The notes: generated by a model from the letters alone, not told the origin. A DNA stretch of 64,000 nucleotides from Marivita hallyeonensis (GCF_900129875.1 NZ_FQXC01000001.1:930001-994000); one strand, 5' to 3'; counted from the stretch's first letter, positions 41,647 to 51,955 are shown. Translations and numbers: made by a program.

Positions 41647-41895
41647 CGTTTGAAGACCGACATCAGGTCACATCGGGCCCCTGAGAAATCGCTGCAAGTT
41701 CGTGGCACTTCCAATTCTTCGGCAGACACGCCCAAGAATGCGTCACCCCGGCGGAGTATCGCGGCAAGGATGCCACGGTGACGGTATTCCTTCGCCGCAT
41801 CGGGGCGTTCACTCAAAGAATTAACCAGTCCGCCACGTTCAAAGTGTAATCTCAAAGGTGGGAGGAAACCGAACCGTACAGTCACGAGGTTTCCA
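41647..41895. other. Intergenic gap without a clear gene
   Basis: About 250 bases between the folE2 terminator and the small DUF1127 gene. No gene with a start codon and family match is seen. An open plus-strand stretch of about 50 codons (about 41690-41850, with WHFQFFGRHAQECVTP) lacks a start codon and ends in TAA, so it may be a gene remnant. AT content rises towards the DUF1127 start, which has a GTGGGAGGAA motif nearby. Confidence 0.4.
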
Positions 41896-42141
41896 ATGTC
41901 GTATCACCACCCCCAGATTTCGTTCATCCGGCCCGGTCTGCGCAGCCGAATTGATCTGTTCTTCGCTGAACTCGGACAGGGCTTCAATTCCGCCATTCTA
42001 GTCAAACAGCGTTTACCGGACATTCTGATGCTCGAAGCCATGAGTGATGCCGATCTATTGGCCTGCGGGCTCGCACGCGACGATATCCTGTCCTTTGTCT
42101 TTGCGGATTGCCTGGCCGATACGTCAGAAACCGGCCGCTGA
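41896..42141 (+). CDS. Small DUF1127-like protein
   Basis: An 81-residue protein. Its C-terminal half carries the DUF1127-type motif AMSDADLLACGLARDDILSF (about residues 49-68), as in the proteins at 5210 and 52032, although the N-terminal half (RPGLRSRIDLFFAELGQGF) is different and less basic. Family members are small, often stress-linked and RNA-associated. The role of this one is unknown. A weak ribosome site (GAGG) lies upstream. It stands between folE2 and trkH, 45 bases before the latter. Confidence 0.7.
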   Translation: MSYHHPQISFIRPGLRSRIDLFFAELGQGFNSAILVKQRLPDILMLEAMSDADLLACGLARDDILSFVFADCLADTSETGR

Positions 42142-42186
42142 TCCGGCGCTTGACACTCTGATCGTCCGGGTTCAACGCTTGGCCCC

Positions 42187-43638
42187 ATGTTCGACCTGCG
42201 CCCCGTTGCCTACGTGATCGGCCTCCTTGTGACCGTGCTTGGCGCAACGATGCTGTTCCCCTTTCTCGTGGATTTGGCCGAAGGCCGTGGCGAGTGGCCG
42301 GTCTTCCTGCAAAGCGCTGTTCTGACGATGTTTTCCGGCGGCCTGATCGCGCTCGCCTGTTCCAACGGGGTGAAAGAGGGTCTGTCGATCCAGCAGACCT
42401 TTCTTCTGACCACGGGCGTCTGGGTGGCGCTACCGATTTTCGGGGCAATTCCCTTTTTGCTGGGCGCGACCGATGCGCGTTTCGTCGATGCGTTTTTCGA
42501 AGCGATGTCCGGTCTCACGACCACGGGGTCCACCGTGTTCTCCGGTCTGGAAGAGCTGCCCAAGGGTCTGCTCTTGTGGCGCGGGTTGCTGCAATGGCTG
42601 GGCGGCATCGGCATCATCGTGGTCGCCATGGTGTTCCTGCCGGAACTGCGTGTCGGCGGGATGCAGATCTTCCGCTCCGAAGGGTTCGATACGATGGGCA
42701 AGATCCTGCCACGCGCGACCGAGATCTCGGCGTCGATCTCGACCATCTATGTCAGCCTCACGCTGGCGTGTGCGTTTTCCTATGTGCTTGCCGGCATGTC
42801 GGTCTTCGATGCCACCGTGCATTCCATGACCACGGTCGCGACGGGCGGCTTTGCGAATTACGACGCCTCATTCGAGGCGTTCGGCGCGCCGGTCGAATAC
42901 GTGGCAACGGTCTTCATGCTGCTCGCCGCGCTGCCGTTTGTGCGCTACGTGCAACTGACCACCAGCCGCAGCGTCAGACCGCTGCTCTTTGACAGCCAGA
43001 TCCGGGTGTTTTTCGTCACCGTTACCATCCTTGTTCTGCTGCTTTTGGCGTGGCGCATGGTGGTTACCGAAGCGCAGGGCGAAGAGGCGGTGCGCAAGAC
43101 GCTCTTTAACGTGGTGTCGATCATCACCGGCACCGGTTATGCGTCACAGGATTACGGGCTCTGGGGGCCGATGGCCGTCGCGGTGTTCTTTTTCATTGGC
43201 CTCATCGGCGGGTGCGCGGGCTCGACCGCCTGTTCGATCAAGGTCTTCCGCTACCAGCTTTTGTTTGCGTCGGTCTGGGTGCAACTGCGCAAGGTCCGAT
43301 CGCCCCACGGGGTCTTCATGCCCCGCTACGAGGGCCGCCCGGTCAGCGACGAGGTGCTGAACTCCGTCATCTCGTTCTTCGTGTTCTTCATTGTGACGCT
43401 CGGTGTACTGTCGGTGGCTCTGGGCATGACCGGGCTTGACCTGACCACATCCGTCTCCGGCGCGGCTGCAGCACTGGCCAATATCGGACCGGGGCTGGGT
43501 CCGGAAATCGGACCGTCCGGCAACTTCGCCGGTCTCAACGACACGGCCAAATGGATGCTGTCATTGGGCATGCTGCTCGGGCGGCTCGAGCTGCTTGCCG
43601 TCTACGCGATCTTCACCGTGGCCTTTTGGAGAGCGTGA
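42187..43638 (+). CDS. trkH: TrkH-family potassium uptake protein
   Basis: A 483-residue membrane protein with about ten helices and the four pore-helix motifs: AMSGLTTTGSTVF (about 108-120), SMTTVATGGFANYD, TGTGYASQDYG and AALANIGPGLGPEIGP. The conserved glycines form the selectivity filter. It is the channel subunit of a Trk system; the gating NAD-binding subunit TrkA is not next to it. The stop overlaps the start of the following decarboxylase gene (TGATG at 43636-43640), which is a surprising pairing for a potassium channel and probably only reflects dense packing. Confidence 0.9.
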   Translation: MFDLRPVAYVIGLLVTVLGATMLFPFLVDLAEGRGEWPVFLQSAVLTMFSGGLIALACSNGVKEGLSIQQTFLLTTGVWVALPIFGAIPFLLGATDARFVDAFFEAMSGLTTTGSTVFSGLEELPKGLLLWRGLLQWLGGIGIIVVAMVFLPELRVGGMQIFRSEGFDTMGKILPRATEISASISTIYVSLTLACAFSYVLAGMSVFDATVHSMTTVATGGFANYDASFEAFGAPVEYVATVFMLLAALPFVRYVQLTTSRSVRPLLFDSQIRVFFVTVTILVLLLLAWRMVVTEAQGEEAVRKTLFNVVSIITGTGYASQDYGLWGPMAVAVFFFIGLIGGCAGSTACSIKVFRYQLLFASVWVQLRKVRSPHGVFMPRYEGRPVSDEVLNSVISFFVFFIVTLGVLSVALGMTGLDLTTSVSGAAAALANIGPGLGPEIGPSGNFAGLNDTAKWMLSLGMLLGRLELLAVYAIFTVAFWRA

Positions 43639-45233
43639 TGACACAGCAGCCGCTTGGCGTGCAGATCTCTAAGATGCTGAAGGATCGGGGCGTCGGCACG
43701 GTTTTCGGCATCCCCGGTGTGCACAATGTGGAACTCTACCGCGGCATCGAACAGGCGGGCATCACCCATATTCTGGCGCGGCACGAGCAGGGTGCGGGCT
43801 TCATGGCCGACGGCTATGCGCGGGCGACCGGGAAACCGGGCGTGGCATACGTGATCTCGGGGCCAGGGCTCACCAATATCCTGACACCGATGGGACAGGC
43901 CTATTCGGATTCCGTGCCAATGCTGGTGGTGTCGTCCTGCCTTGACGAAACCGCGGCAACGCGCGGTCAGCTGCACCAGATGCGCGACCAGCGCGCGGCA
44001 GCAGAGACGGTCTGTGCATGGTCCGAAGAAGCGCGGAGTGCAAGCGCCGCATACGCGCTGATTGACCGCGCATTGGATCAATTCGCCAGCGCCCGCAATC
44101 GCCCGTGCCATGTGCAGGTTCCGATCGATCTTTTGGGCACGCAGGCCGATCCGGCACCGGCGGCACCCGAAGACAGGCCGACCCGGCCCGCCGCGCGGCA
44201 CGATGACGTCTACACGGTCGCGGATCGGGTGCTCGCCGCACGAAAGCCCATTTTCGTTTTCGGGGGAGGCGCTGTTGCAGGCGCGGACGCTGTCCCGGCT
44301 GTTCTGCGCCAAACCGGGGCGGCATCTTTCGTCACCTATGCGGCGCGCGGGCTGGTTCCACCGGACACGCAACTCTACTTCGGCAGCTACCTCGCCCGCC
44401 CCGACAGCGCGCGTGTCCTGGCCGAAGCCGATCTGGTCGTCGCTGTCGGAACAACCCTGTCCGAGGTCGATCTGTGGCGGTCGGAGCTGGGCCACATGGC
44501 CCCGATGATCCGCGTCGATATCGATCCCGAATGCTTTGCGGGCCTGGGTCCAGAAGACCACGCGATATTGGCCGATGCGGGCGAGCTGTTGCGCGCCATG
44601 TCCATCGCCATCCCCGCCCGAACCGACGATCGGCCCGCAAAATGGGACACTGCGACGGTGGTCCGGCAGCGTAATGTGTGGCGGGCCGAGGTGAATGCAG
44701 AGCGCCCCGGCATTGTGCTTGTCTGCGACGCGCTGCGCGCGGTCCTGCCCGATGACACGATGATCTATTCAGACATGACCCAGTTCGCCTATGCCGCGAA
44801 AGAGGTCTGGGATATGCCGCGCCCTTGTCACTGGCACCATCCGTACGGGTTCGGCACGCTGGGCTACGCTTTGCCAGCGGCAATTGGCGGTGCGGTCGCG
44901 CGGCCGGGTCTTCCGACGCTTGCCGTCGCCGGAGACTACGGTCTGCAATACACCATTCAGGAATTGGGCACCGCGGTCGAGCTGGGTCTGCCACTGCCGA
45001 TCCTTGTCTGGGACAATGGCAAGCTGGGCGAGATCGAGGACAGCATGGTGCGAAGCCAGATCGCCCCGAATGCGGTCGTCGCGCGCAATCCGGATTTCCT
45101 GGCGCTGGCGCGCGCCTACGGAGCCGACGCGACACAGCCCGACACGCTGGAGGACGTGCAATCCGCGGTTCTTGCGGCGTTCGAGGCGAACCGTCCGACC
45201 CTGATCCGATTGAAGCCTGACCTTACCGCCTGA
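43638..45233 (+). CDS. Thiamine-diphosphate enzyme, probable 5-guanidino-2-oxopentanoate decarboxylase
   Basis: A 531-residue ThDP enzyme of the acetolactate-synthase-like fold. The catalytic Glu is in ARHEQGAGFMADGYARATG (about 46-64), FGIPGVHNVELYRG is the family start, and the ThDP-binding GD...N motif is AVAGDYGLQYTIQELG and WDNGKLGEIEDSM (about 430-470). Closest in pattern to AruI, which decarboxylates 5-guanidino-2-oxopentanoate in arginine transaminase degradation; an oxalyl-CoA or benzoylformate relative is less likely. Overlaps the trkH stop by one base. No arginine-aminotransferase gene is seen beside it. Confidence 0.75.
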   Translation: MTQQPLGVQISKMLKDRGVGTVFGIPGVHNVELYRGIEQAGITHILARHEQGAGFMADGYARATGKPGVAYVISGPGLTNILTPMGQAYSDSVPMLVVSSCLDETAATRGQLHQMRDQRAAAETVCAWSEEARSASAAYALIDRALDQFASARNRPCHVQVPIDLLGTQADPAPAAPEDRPTRPAARHDDVYTVADRVLAARKPIFVFGGGAVAGADAVPAVLRQTGAASFVTYAARGLVPPDTQLYFGSYLARPDSARVLAEADLVVAVGTTLSEVDLWRSELGHMAPMIRVDIDPECFAGLGPEDHAILADAGELLRAMSIAIPARTDDRPAKWDTATVVRQRNVWRAEVNAERPGIVLVCDALRAVLPDDTMIYSDMTQFAYAAKEVWDMPRPCHWHHPYGFGTLGYALPAAIGGAVARPGLPTLAVAGDYGLQYTIQELGTAVELGLPLPILVWDNGKLGEIEDSMVRSQIAPNAVVARNPDFLALARAYGADATQPDTLEDVQSAVLAAFEANRPTLIRLKPDLTA

Positions 45234-45657
45234 GGGTGAAAAGCCCGTCCGTGCGCCCTATTTCAAAATCTTTAATGGGGACCCGGCAAAACCTCTCGCA
45301 CGATGCGCATCGAGCGGAGAGGGTCACTCCCACACCGCGACACCAGCTGACGATTGCTTTCACGCCCCATCAGGGGACACCCGTGAAAGACCGGTCAAAG
45401 GGCCTCTCAGATGGCCACAGGGTTCGGGCAGATACGCCCGAGAGCAAAAAGCAGATGTCAGACCTTCGGGGCGGCGCCGCTTCTTCATAAAGCCATAGGG
45501 TTTCAGCCTGATCGGGATATCCCGGACGGGCCATACCCACATGCGCAAAAACCTGCGCGCAATACGATCAAAGTTCATTAGGCGGATTCGAAAACCCGTT
45601 TTAACCTTCCTTTGCGTCACGCACACAACGTGCGGGCGTCGCAAGGGAGGATTTCAC
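45234..45657 (+). other. Long non-coding gap with several strong hairpins
   Basis: The 424 bases between the ThDP gene and the flavin monooxygenase hold no convincing gene. Three structures stand out: CCTCTC-GC-A-CGATGCGCATCG-A-GCG-GAGAGG (45292-45322); a long stem with CTTTCACG (45357-45364) and CGTGAAAG (45382-45389) enclosing a smaller CCCC-ATCA-GGGG stem; and the palindrome CGGGATATCCCG (45513-45524). The last 60 bases are less structured and end with GGGAGG, the ribosome site of the next gene. Confidence 0.5.
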
Positions 45658-46845
45658 ATGAACAACCGTATGCGTTTTGGCATATTTCTGGCCCCGTTCC
45701 ACAAGCCGGGCATCAACCCGACGCTCGCTTTGGAGCAGGACCTTGAACTGGTGCAATGGCTTGATCGCTGTGATTACGACGAGGTCTGGTTCGGCGAGCA
45801 TCATTCCGCCGGATCCGAGATCTCGGCCAGCCCGGAAATCATGATCGCCACCGCAGCGGAGCGCACGAAGCACATCAAACTGGGCACAGGCGTGGTGTCC
45901 GTCAGCTATCACAACCCGCTTTGGGTCGCCGAACGCATGGTGCAGCTCGATCACCTGACACGCGGACGTGTCATGCTGGGGCTCGGGCCGGGATCGCTGC
46001 CGACGGACGCGACGATGATTGGTTTGTCGCAGAAGGACACGCGCGGGCTCTTGGCAGACGGGCTTGACGTCATCACGCGGCTGTTGCGCTCGGATGAGCC
46101 GGTGAATTTCGAAAACGACCGTTGGACGCTCAAGGATGCGCGTCTGCACCTGCGCCCCTATTCCAACTTCGATCTGGCCACCGCCGCCGTTGCCTCGCCC
46201 ACCGGGCCGAAACTGGCGGGCAAGTACGGGACCGGGCTCATCTCCATCGGTGCGACCACTGCCGCGGGCTTTGACGCGCTCGCGCTGCATTGGGACGTGA
46301 TCGAGGAAGAGGCCAAGCACCACAACCAGCAGGTCGACCGCTCCAAGTGGCGGCTTGTGGGCCTCTGTCACATCGCCGAGACCGCCGAACAGGCGCGCCG
46401 TGACGTGGAATACGGGATCGAACACTGGTTCAACTATTTCCAGGAAATCGCCGCCTTCCCGCAAATGTCGATGCCGGGGCAGAACGCGAAAGAGATGATC
46501 GACTTCATCAATGACAGTGGCTTCGGCGCCATCGGCACGCCCGAGATGTGCCGGGCGCAGATCGACCGGCTCTGGAAGCAGTCAAACGGTGGCTTTGGCG
46601 CGTATCTCATGCTCGCGCACAATTGGGCGAATTTCGACGCGACTAAGCGCAGCTATGACCTGATCGCGCGCGAAGTGTTCCCGCACTTCCAGGGTCAGCA
46701 CATGTCGACAATGAACGCGGCCGTCCGCGCGCAGAAGATGCGACCGGAGCTGGCGGAAATTCACGCCAAGGCTGTCGAGACGGCGCAGCAGACCTATGCG
46801 GCCGAGAAGGAGGGCCGGGGGAGCGTCACTGAACCTGCAGAGTGA
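45658..46845 (+). CDS. LLM-class flavin-dependent monooxygenase
   Basis: A 395-residue luciferase-like flavoprotein: MRFGIFLAPFHKPGINPTLA at the start, DRCDYDEVWFGEHHSAGSEI, and the FMN-site GLGPGSLPTDATMIG (about 112-126). It matches the limonene-1,2-monooxygenase type branch, which uses FMNH2 from a separate reductase to oxidise small hydrophobic molecules; the true substrate is not shown. GGGAGG lies 8 bases before ATG 45658. It is preceded by a 424-base structured gap and followed by a GC-rich hairpin cluster, so it is probably transcribed alone. Confidence 0.8.
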   Translation: MNNRMRFGIFLAPFHKPGINPTLALEQDLELVQWLDRCDYDEVWFGEHHSAGSEISASPEIMIATAAERTKHIKLGTGVVSVSYHNPLWVAERMVQLDHLTRGRVMLGLGPGSLPTDATMIGLSQKDTRGLLADGLDVITRLLRSDEPVNFENDRWTLKDARLHLRPYSNFDLATAAVASPTGPKLAGKYGTGLISIGATTAAGFDALALHWDVIEEEAKHHNQQVDRSKWRLVGLCHIAETAEQARRDVEYGIEHWFNYFQEIAAFPQMSMPGQNAKEMIDFINDSGFGAIGTPEMCRAQIDRLWKQSNGGFGAYLMLAHNWANFDATKRSYDLIAREVFPHFQGQHMSTMNAAVRAQKMRPELAEIHAKAVETAQQTYAAEKEGRGSVTEPAE

Positions 46846-46866
46846 CCGTTTGAAATCGAAAGACCG

Positions 46867-46955
46867 TGCCCGGCGGCAACGCCGGGCTGCGCCGACCCGC
46901 CCCCAAGGGGCGGCGCATTTGCGCCACCCTGCGGGTCTTCACAGCCCTTCGTGAA
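46867..46955. repeat. GC-rich triple-hairpin intergenic element
   Basis: GCCCGGCG-GCAA-CGCCGGGC, CCGCCCC-CAA-GGGGCGG and GGCGCA-TT-TGCGCC stand side by side in the gap between the monooxygenase gene and the 3' end of valS. They could be a bidirectional terminator region or a dispersed palindromic repeat. No run of T is seen. Confidence 0.5.
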
Positions 46956-47017
46956 TTGAAACGGGTTCTGCGCGCATCCCAAGGTCACATATCAATGGAC
47001 GCTTTGGGTGTGCTGTG

Positions 47018-50000
47018 TCACCCGATTTCCGCCAACCGCGCCATCGCCTCTTCCAGCTTCGCCGCTTCGCCTTCGCGCTCGGCCAGATTGGCGCGGGTTT
47101 CCTCAACCACGTCTTCCGGCGCGCTTTCAACGAATTTCGGGTTGCTCAGACGCCCCTTCATCCCGCCGATTTCCTTGGCGAGCTTCTGGAGCGACTTCTC
47201 CAGCCGCGCCTTTTCTTCACCCACGTCGATGATGTCGGCCAGCGGCAGGCCAAAGGTCGCCCCCTGCGCTGGGACCGTGGCGCAGCCTTTCGGGAAGCTG
47301 TCCACCTCGGTCAACGCCTCGATCCGCGCGAGCCGCTTGATCAGCGTCTCGTTGCGCCTCCACGCGCCGCGCGCGGCCTCGCCCATGTCCTTGACCACCA
47401 GCGGCAGGTAAAGGCCCACCGGCACGTGCATCTGCTGGCGGGCGGAGCGGATGCCCTCGATCAGTGCGATGACCCAGTTCATCTCTGTATCCGCCTCGGC
47501 GTCGATGAGGTCGTTTCCATAGGTTGGCCAGTCGGCATGGACGATCATTGTCTCGCGCTGACCGGTCACAGACCACAGTTCCTCGGTGATGAACGGCATG
47601 ATCGGGTGCAAAAGGATCAGGCACTGGTCGATGACCCAGCCCATAACCGCCTGCGTCTCCGCGCGTTCGGGCGCGTCTTCGGCCAACAGCGGTTTGGCGA
47701 ATTCCACGTACCAGTCGCAGACCTTGCCCCAGACAAACCGGTAGAGCGCCGCCGCCGCGTCGTCGAAGCGGTAGGCGGCCAGCGCGGCATCCACTTCAGA
47801 GCGCACGCGGGCGGTTTCGCCGATGATCCAGCGGTTCACCGTGGCGGTCGTCTGCGGCACGTCGGCGGAAGGCACGCGGTTCTCGAACACGCCGTTCATC
47901 TCGGCAAAGCGCGTCGCGTTCCAGAGCTTCGTGCCAAAGTTCCGATACCCCGCAATCCGCTGCATATCGAGCTTCAGCACCCCACCGAGCGAGGCCATCG
48001 CCGCATTCGTGAAGCGCAGCGCGTCGGCGCCGTATTCGTCAATGATCTCAAGCGGGTCAACCACGTTGCCCAGCGACTTGGACATCTTCTTGCCCTTGGC
48101 GTCGCGTACGAGGCCGTGCAGGTAGACGTCCTTGAACGGGATCTGGTCGACCACCGCCAGTTGCATCATCATCATTCGGGCAACCCAGAAGAAAAGGATG
48201 TCCTGCCCGGTTACCAGCACGCTGGTCGGGAAGTAGCGCTTCAGCTCGTCAGTGTCCTCGGGCCAGCCGAGCGTGCCGATCGGCCAAAGTCCGGACGAGA
48301 ACCATGTGTCAAGCACATCGGGGTCGCGCCAGACCGGGTAGACCAGTTTCGTCGGGTCCTGGTCGTGCATTTCGTATTGCGCAAGGCTTTCAGCCAAGGC
48401 ATGCGCCGCTGCCGCGCGGTCTTCGACCTCAACCACCCGCGCGTGGTTGAGCGGGGTCGGCAGGCCTGACATTACATCTGCGAATTGCGCCTGCACCGCA
48501 TCGTACTCCGCCGCCGCGTGGTGGCGTTCGTTGCCTTTCAACAGGCTCTGTGCGTCCAGCAGACGCCCCATCTCGACCAGATCGAGCGCACCGTCGCCTT
48601 CGTCATCGCGGAACCCCTCGCGGGCAAGGTCGAACCCGTACCACACAGGGATCTGATGCCCCCACCACAACTGGCGCGAGATGCACCAAGGCTCGATGTT
48701 TTCGAGCCAATGGTAATAGGTTTTCTCGCCCGATTCCGGGACAATGGTCACATCGCCATTGCGCACGGCATCCAGCGCCGGGCCGACGATCTTTTCGGCG
48801 TCCACGAACCACTGGTCCGTCAGCATCGGCTCGATCACGACCTTGGAGCGGTCGCCGAAGGGCTGCATGATCGCCTTGGCTTCGACCAGTGGCACCAGCT
48901 CTGACGGGTCGTCATTTTCGCCCAGCTTGCGCCCCAGCACCGGGTTGTCGGCACGGGTCATCACCGCAAGGCCGTCTGCCGTGATCTCTTCGACCACGCG
49001 CTTGCGCGCCTCGAACCGGTCCAGCCCCCGCAGATGATCGGGAACGAGGTTCAAGGTATCCGTTTCGGCCTCGTTCAAGTCACGTTCGCCCCGCGCAACG
49101 GCGCCGGCGATCTCGGCCGCTTCGGCGTAAGGCACACCGTCGTCACGCATGTGACCCTTGGTGTCCATCAGGCGGTACATCGGGATGTTGCCGCGCTTGG
49201 CGACGAGGTAATCGTTGAAATCATGCGCGCCGGTGATCTTCACAGCACCCGAACCGAAATCGGGATCGGGATAGTCATCTGTGATGATCGGGATCAGGCG
49301 GCGGTGTTCCTTCGGCCCAACCGGGATCTCGCAGAGTTTCCCGACGATTGGCGCGTAACGCTCATCCGACGGATGAACCGCAACCGCACCATCGCCCAGC
49401 ATGGTTTCAGGGCGCGTCGTGGCAATGGAAATGTAGTCGCGCTCTTCTTCAAGAACGACATTCCCGTCCTCGTCGCGCTCCACATAAGTATAGGTCGCGC
49501 CGCCCGCGAGGGGGTATTTGAAGTGCCACATATGGCCCGCAACTTCGACATTCTCGACCTCAAGATCGGAAATCGCCGTTTCGAAATGCGGGTCCCAGTT
49601 CACCAATCGCTTGCCGCGATAGATCAGGCCCTTGTTGTACATGTCCACAAAGACCTTGATCACGGCATCGTGGAAATTCGGCCCGTTGCCACGGTCCGGG
49701 TCGCCCGCCGCGCCGCCCATGGTAAAGGCCTCGCGCGACCAGTCACAGGAGGCCCCGAGCCGCTTCAACTGCCCGATGATCGTGCCGCGCGATTTGACCT
49801 TCTGCTGCCAGACACGATCCAGAAACGCCTCGCGCCCCATCTCTCGGCGGGACGGCTCGCCATTCGCAGCCATCTCGCGTTCGGTCACCATCTGCGTGGC
49901 GATCCCCGCATGGTCGGTGCCCGGCTGCCAGAGCGTGTCGAAACCGCGCATCCGGTGCCAGCGCACGAGGATGTCCTGCAGGGTATTGTTGAAGGCGTGG

Positions 50001-50161
50001 CCCATGTGCAGCGATCCGGTCACGTTCGGCGGCGGGATCATGATGCAGAACGTTTCATTGCGCTTGGCGTTGGCTCCGGCTTCAAAACAGCCAGTCTCTT
50101 CCCACGCCTTATAGATTCGGTCCTCGGCCTCGGCCGCGTTGAACGTCTTTTCCATCGCCAT
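47018..50161 (-). CDS. valS: Valyl-tRNA synthetase
   Basis: A 1047-residue class I synthetase. The HIGH-type motif is [20 protein letters not shown] (about residues 42-61) and the KMSKS motif is in [14 protein letters not shown]. The editing domain lies between, and the C-terminal coiled coil ([20 protein letters not shown], near residue 990) is present. An insertion near the CP domain ([20 protein letters not shown]) makes the protein longer than the E. coli enzyme; it is in frame and looks native to this group. The start is ATG 50161. Confidence 0.97.
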   Translation of the reverse strand: MAMEKTFNAAEAEDRIYKAWEETGCFEAGANAKRNETFCIMIPPPNVTGSLHMGHAFNNTLQDILVRWHRMRGFDTLWQPGTDHAGIATQMVTEREMAANGEPSRREMGREAFLDRVWQQKVKSRGTIIGQLKRLGASCDWSREAFTMGGAAGDPDRGNGPNFHDAVIKVFVDMYNKGLIYRGKRLVNWDPHFETAISDLEVENVEVAGHMWHFKYPLAGGATYTYVERDEDGNVVLEEERDYISIATTRPETMLGDGAVAVHPSDERYAPIVGKLCEIPVGPKEHRRLIPIITDDYPDPDFGSGAVKITGAHDFNDYLVAKRGNIPMYRLMDTKGHMRDDGVPYAEAAEIAGAVARGERDLNEAETDTLNLVPDHLRGLDRFEARKRVVEEITADGLAVMTRADNPVLGRKLGENDDPSELVPLVEAKAIMQPFGDRSKVVIEPMLTDQWFVDAEKIVGPALDAVRNGDVTIVPESGEKTYYHWLENIEPWCISRQLWWGHQIPVWYGFDLAREGFRDDEGDGALDLVEMGRLLDAQSLLKGNERHHAAAEYDAVQAQFADVMSGLPTPLNHARVVEVEDRAAAAHALAESLAQYEMHDQDPTKLVYPVWRDPDVLDTWFSSGLWPIGTLGWPEDTDELKRYFPTSVLVTGQDILFFWVARMMMMQLAVVDQIPFKDVYLHGLVRDAKGKKMSKSLGNVVDPLEIIDEYGADALRFTNAAMASLGGVLKLDMQRIAGYRNFGTKLWNATRFAEMNGVFENRVPSADVPQTTATVNRWIIGETARVRSEVDAALAAYRFDDAAAALYRFVWGKVCDWYVEFAKPLLAEDAPERAETQAVMGWVIDQCLILLHPIMPFITEELWSVTGQRETMIVHADWPTYGNDLIDAEADTEMNWVIALIEGIRSARQQMHVPVGLYLPLVVKDMGEAARGAWRRNETLIKRLARIEALTEVDSFPKGCATVPAQGATFGLPLADIIDVGEEKARLEKSLQKLAKEIGGMKGRLSNPKFVESAPEDVVEETRANLAEREGEAAKLEEAMARLAEIG

Positions 50162-50286
50162 GGGTCAAATCCCGATCTTCGAGGGACTGGCATCCAGCCC
50201 CGTGTGTCTGTCGCGCTTCATCTAGCGAATGGGCGGGGAAAGGAAAACCCAAGCGGGCCGGGAAAATGCGGTGGAGGTCGGTCCTG

Positions 50287-51708
50287 TCAGTGGAGCGCTC
50301 TCAAAGCGGATATGATCTCATCAGCCAGAAGATCGATGTCCGTCCAATCAGTGGCGTGATTGATGATGGATGCCCGGATGATCTTGCGCCCCTGCCAGAC
50401 CCCGTGGCTGGGATACACTTTTCCCCGCGCTTGCACTGTTTCGAGCACCGCTTCGGTTGTGGCGTCATCCTTGCACGCGATGGCAACCTGGTTCGATACG
50501 ACCTCGTTCAAGATATCGATCCCGGGTTCTTGCGAAAGCCGGTCGGCGAGATGCGCCGCCAAAGCGCAGTGCCGGGCGATCATGTCGCGCACGCCCGCAG
50601 CCCCGAGATGGCGCAGGATGGCATAGCTCGGCACGCCACGCGCCCGGCGGCTGAGTTCAAGCGTGGTGTCTCCCGGCTCCCACGTATTTCCGGTCGCCGG
50701 CAAATAGGCCCCCCGCGCCGACATGGCGCGGACCAGCGCCTCTCTGTCCCGCACAATGCACAGCCCCGCGTCATAGGGTGCATTGAGCCATTTGTGCAGA
50801 TCGACCGCCCAACTGTCCGCCAAATCGACACCGGCAAGGCGCTGTTTCAGCTCCGGAACCGCGTGCAGCCAGAGCCCGAACGCACCATCCACGTGCACCC
50901 ATCCACCCATGTCGTGGACAAGCGGAATGATCTTGGCAAAGGCATCGCTCGCCCCGGTGTTGATCTGCCCGGCCTGGAGGATGACCAGAGGCGGTTGAGC
51001 GCAGTGCGCAAGGGCGTCTTTCACGGCGTCAACGCGCATACGGCCCTGGTTGTCCGTGTCGACACGGATGGCCCGACCTGCACCCAGGCCAGCATAGCTT
51101 AACCCTGCAAGCGGTGCGGAATGTGCATCGGCGCCGACAAAAACCGGGATCTCGGGCGCGCCAAAAAGGCCCTGTTTCGCAACGCTCCAGCCTTGCCGCG
51201 CGAGTAACGCATCGCGGGCGGCCATGATCGCTTGCGTGTTTGCAACGGTGGCCCCGGTGACAATGCCTACGCCGGACGTGCCGGGAAGCCCCAGCAGATC
51301 AAGGCACCAGTGACAGACCGTCTGTTCGATTTGGGCGACGGATGGGCTTTCCCACGAGGACGCGGAGTTTTGGCCCCAAGCGGTGACAAGAAAATCCGCT
51401 GCCGCGCCGACAGGCATGGACCCGCCGCAGACATAACCGAAAAACCGAGGGGAGGTGTGCGCGTGAAGCCCGTCTGACGCGTCGGCAACAAGCTGTTCGA
51501 TCACGTCCTCTGCAGAGGCACCCGCCTCGGGCAACCCGATCGAAAACCGCGCCTCCACCCCCTCGGGGCGCAGATGTGGACGCGCCGGCGCATCGGCGAG
51601 GTCCGCGCGGTAAGCGACGGCGTGTTGAGCCGCGCTTTCCATGGCGCGCCGGTCGTCGTCGGACAACGGCGTGCGGCGCTCAACTGCGCCCTCGTTTGAA
51701 TGTGACAT
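50287..51708 (-). CDS. Group II PLP-dependent decarboxylase (aromatic/diaminobutyrate type)
   Basis: A 473-residue fold-type I decarboxylase. The PLP lysine is in SWAVDLHKWLNAPYDAGL (about 295-312); WVHVDGAFGLW (about 270-280) holds the Asp that binds the pyridine ring; GVGIVTGATVANTQAIMAAR is the cofactor loop. Relatives include L-2,4-diaminobutyrate, tyrosine and other amino-acid decarboxylases. The substrate is open, since no siderophore or other biosynthetic neighbour is present. It sits between valS and the CcsR-like RNA array, on the same strand as both. Confidence 0.82.
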   Translation of the reverse strand: MSHSNEGAVERRTPLSDDDRRAMESAAQHAVAYRADLADAPARPHLRPEGVEARFSIGLPEAGASAEDVIEQLVADASDGLHAHTSPRFFGYVCGGSMPVGAAADFLVTAWGQNSASSWESPSVAQIEQTVCHWCLDLLGLPGTSGVGIVTGATVANTQAIMAARDALLARQGWSVAKQGLFGAPEIPVFVGADAHSAPLAGLSYAGLGAGRAIRVDTDNQGRMRVDAVKDALAHCAQPPLVILQAGQINTGASDAFAKIIPLVHDMGGWVHVDGAFGLWLHAVPELKQRLAGVDLADSWAVDLHKWLNAPYDAGLCIVRDREALVRAMSARGAYLPATGNTWEPGDTTLELSRRARGVPSYAILRHLGAAGVRDMIARHCALAAHLADRLSQEPGIDILNEVVSNQVAIACKDDATTEAVLETVQARGKVYPSHGVWQGRKIIRASIINHATDWTDIDLLADEIISALRALH

Positions 51709-51812
51709 GGGGTCTCCCGATGATCGAGCCGGTCTGCGCGCAATCCCTGACCGATATCAGCCCGGAACGCAAAAGCTCGGACTCCGCCGGGGATAGGTTT
51801 GGACAAGAAAAA

Positions 51813-51845
51813 ACGGTGATCCCAAGGGAGGAGAGGGATCACCGT
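51813..51845 (-). ncRNA. CcsR-like sRNA hairpin 4 (distal), terminator-linked
   Basis: An 11-pair perfect stem (ACGGTGATCCC with GGGATCACCGT on the plus strand). On the minus strand the loop reads CUCCUCCC and the stem is followed by a run of T, so it also ends the transcript. The CUCCUCCC loop is complementary to the Shine-Dalgarno sequence, as in the CcsR RNAs of Rhodobacter. Confidence 0.75.
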
Positions 51846-51854
51846 TCCAGTTCA

Positions 51855-51883
51855 CGACACCCAGGGAGGAGGAGAGGGTGCCG
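51855..51883 (-). ncRNA. CcsR-like sRNA hairpin 3
   Basis: CACCC (51858-51862) pairs with GGGTG (51876-51880), extended outward after one mismatch. The loop contains CUCCUCC on the minus strand. Confidence 0.65.
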
Positions 51884-51920
51884 ATCTCGATCGGGCCGGG
51901 TGGCCCGGAATTTTCAGCTC

Positions 51921-51946
51921 CGGCACGAGGGAGGAGGAGTGTGCCG
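51921..51946 (-). ncRNA. CcsR-like sRNA hairpin 2
   Basis: CGGCAC pairs with GTGCCG; the 14-base loop contains CUCCUCCC on the minus strand. Between this and hairpin 3 there is a further GC dyad (CGGGCC/GGCCCG) without the loop motif. Confidence 0.65.
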
Positions 51947-51955
51947 TCGCTGTGT

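Noticed and set aside
41690-41850. Unassigned open stretch of about 50 codons after folE2
   Set aside because: It has no start codon and a TGA directly upstream in frame; it could be a remnant, but I cannot identify a parent gene.
47015-48469. Long plus-strand open frame opposite valS
   Set aside because: It overlaps valS fully, is rich in His/Arg/Gln as antisense frames are, and has no ribosome site or motif.
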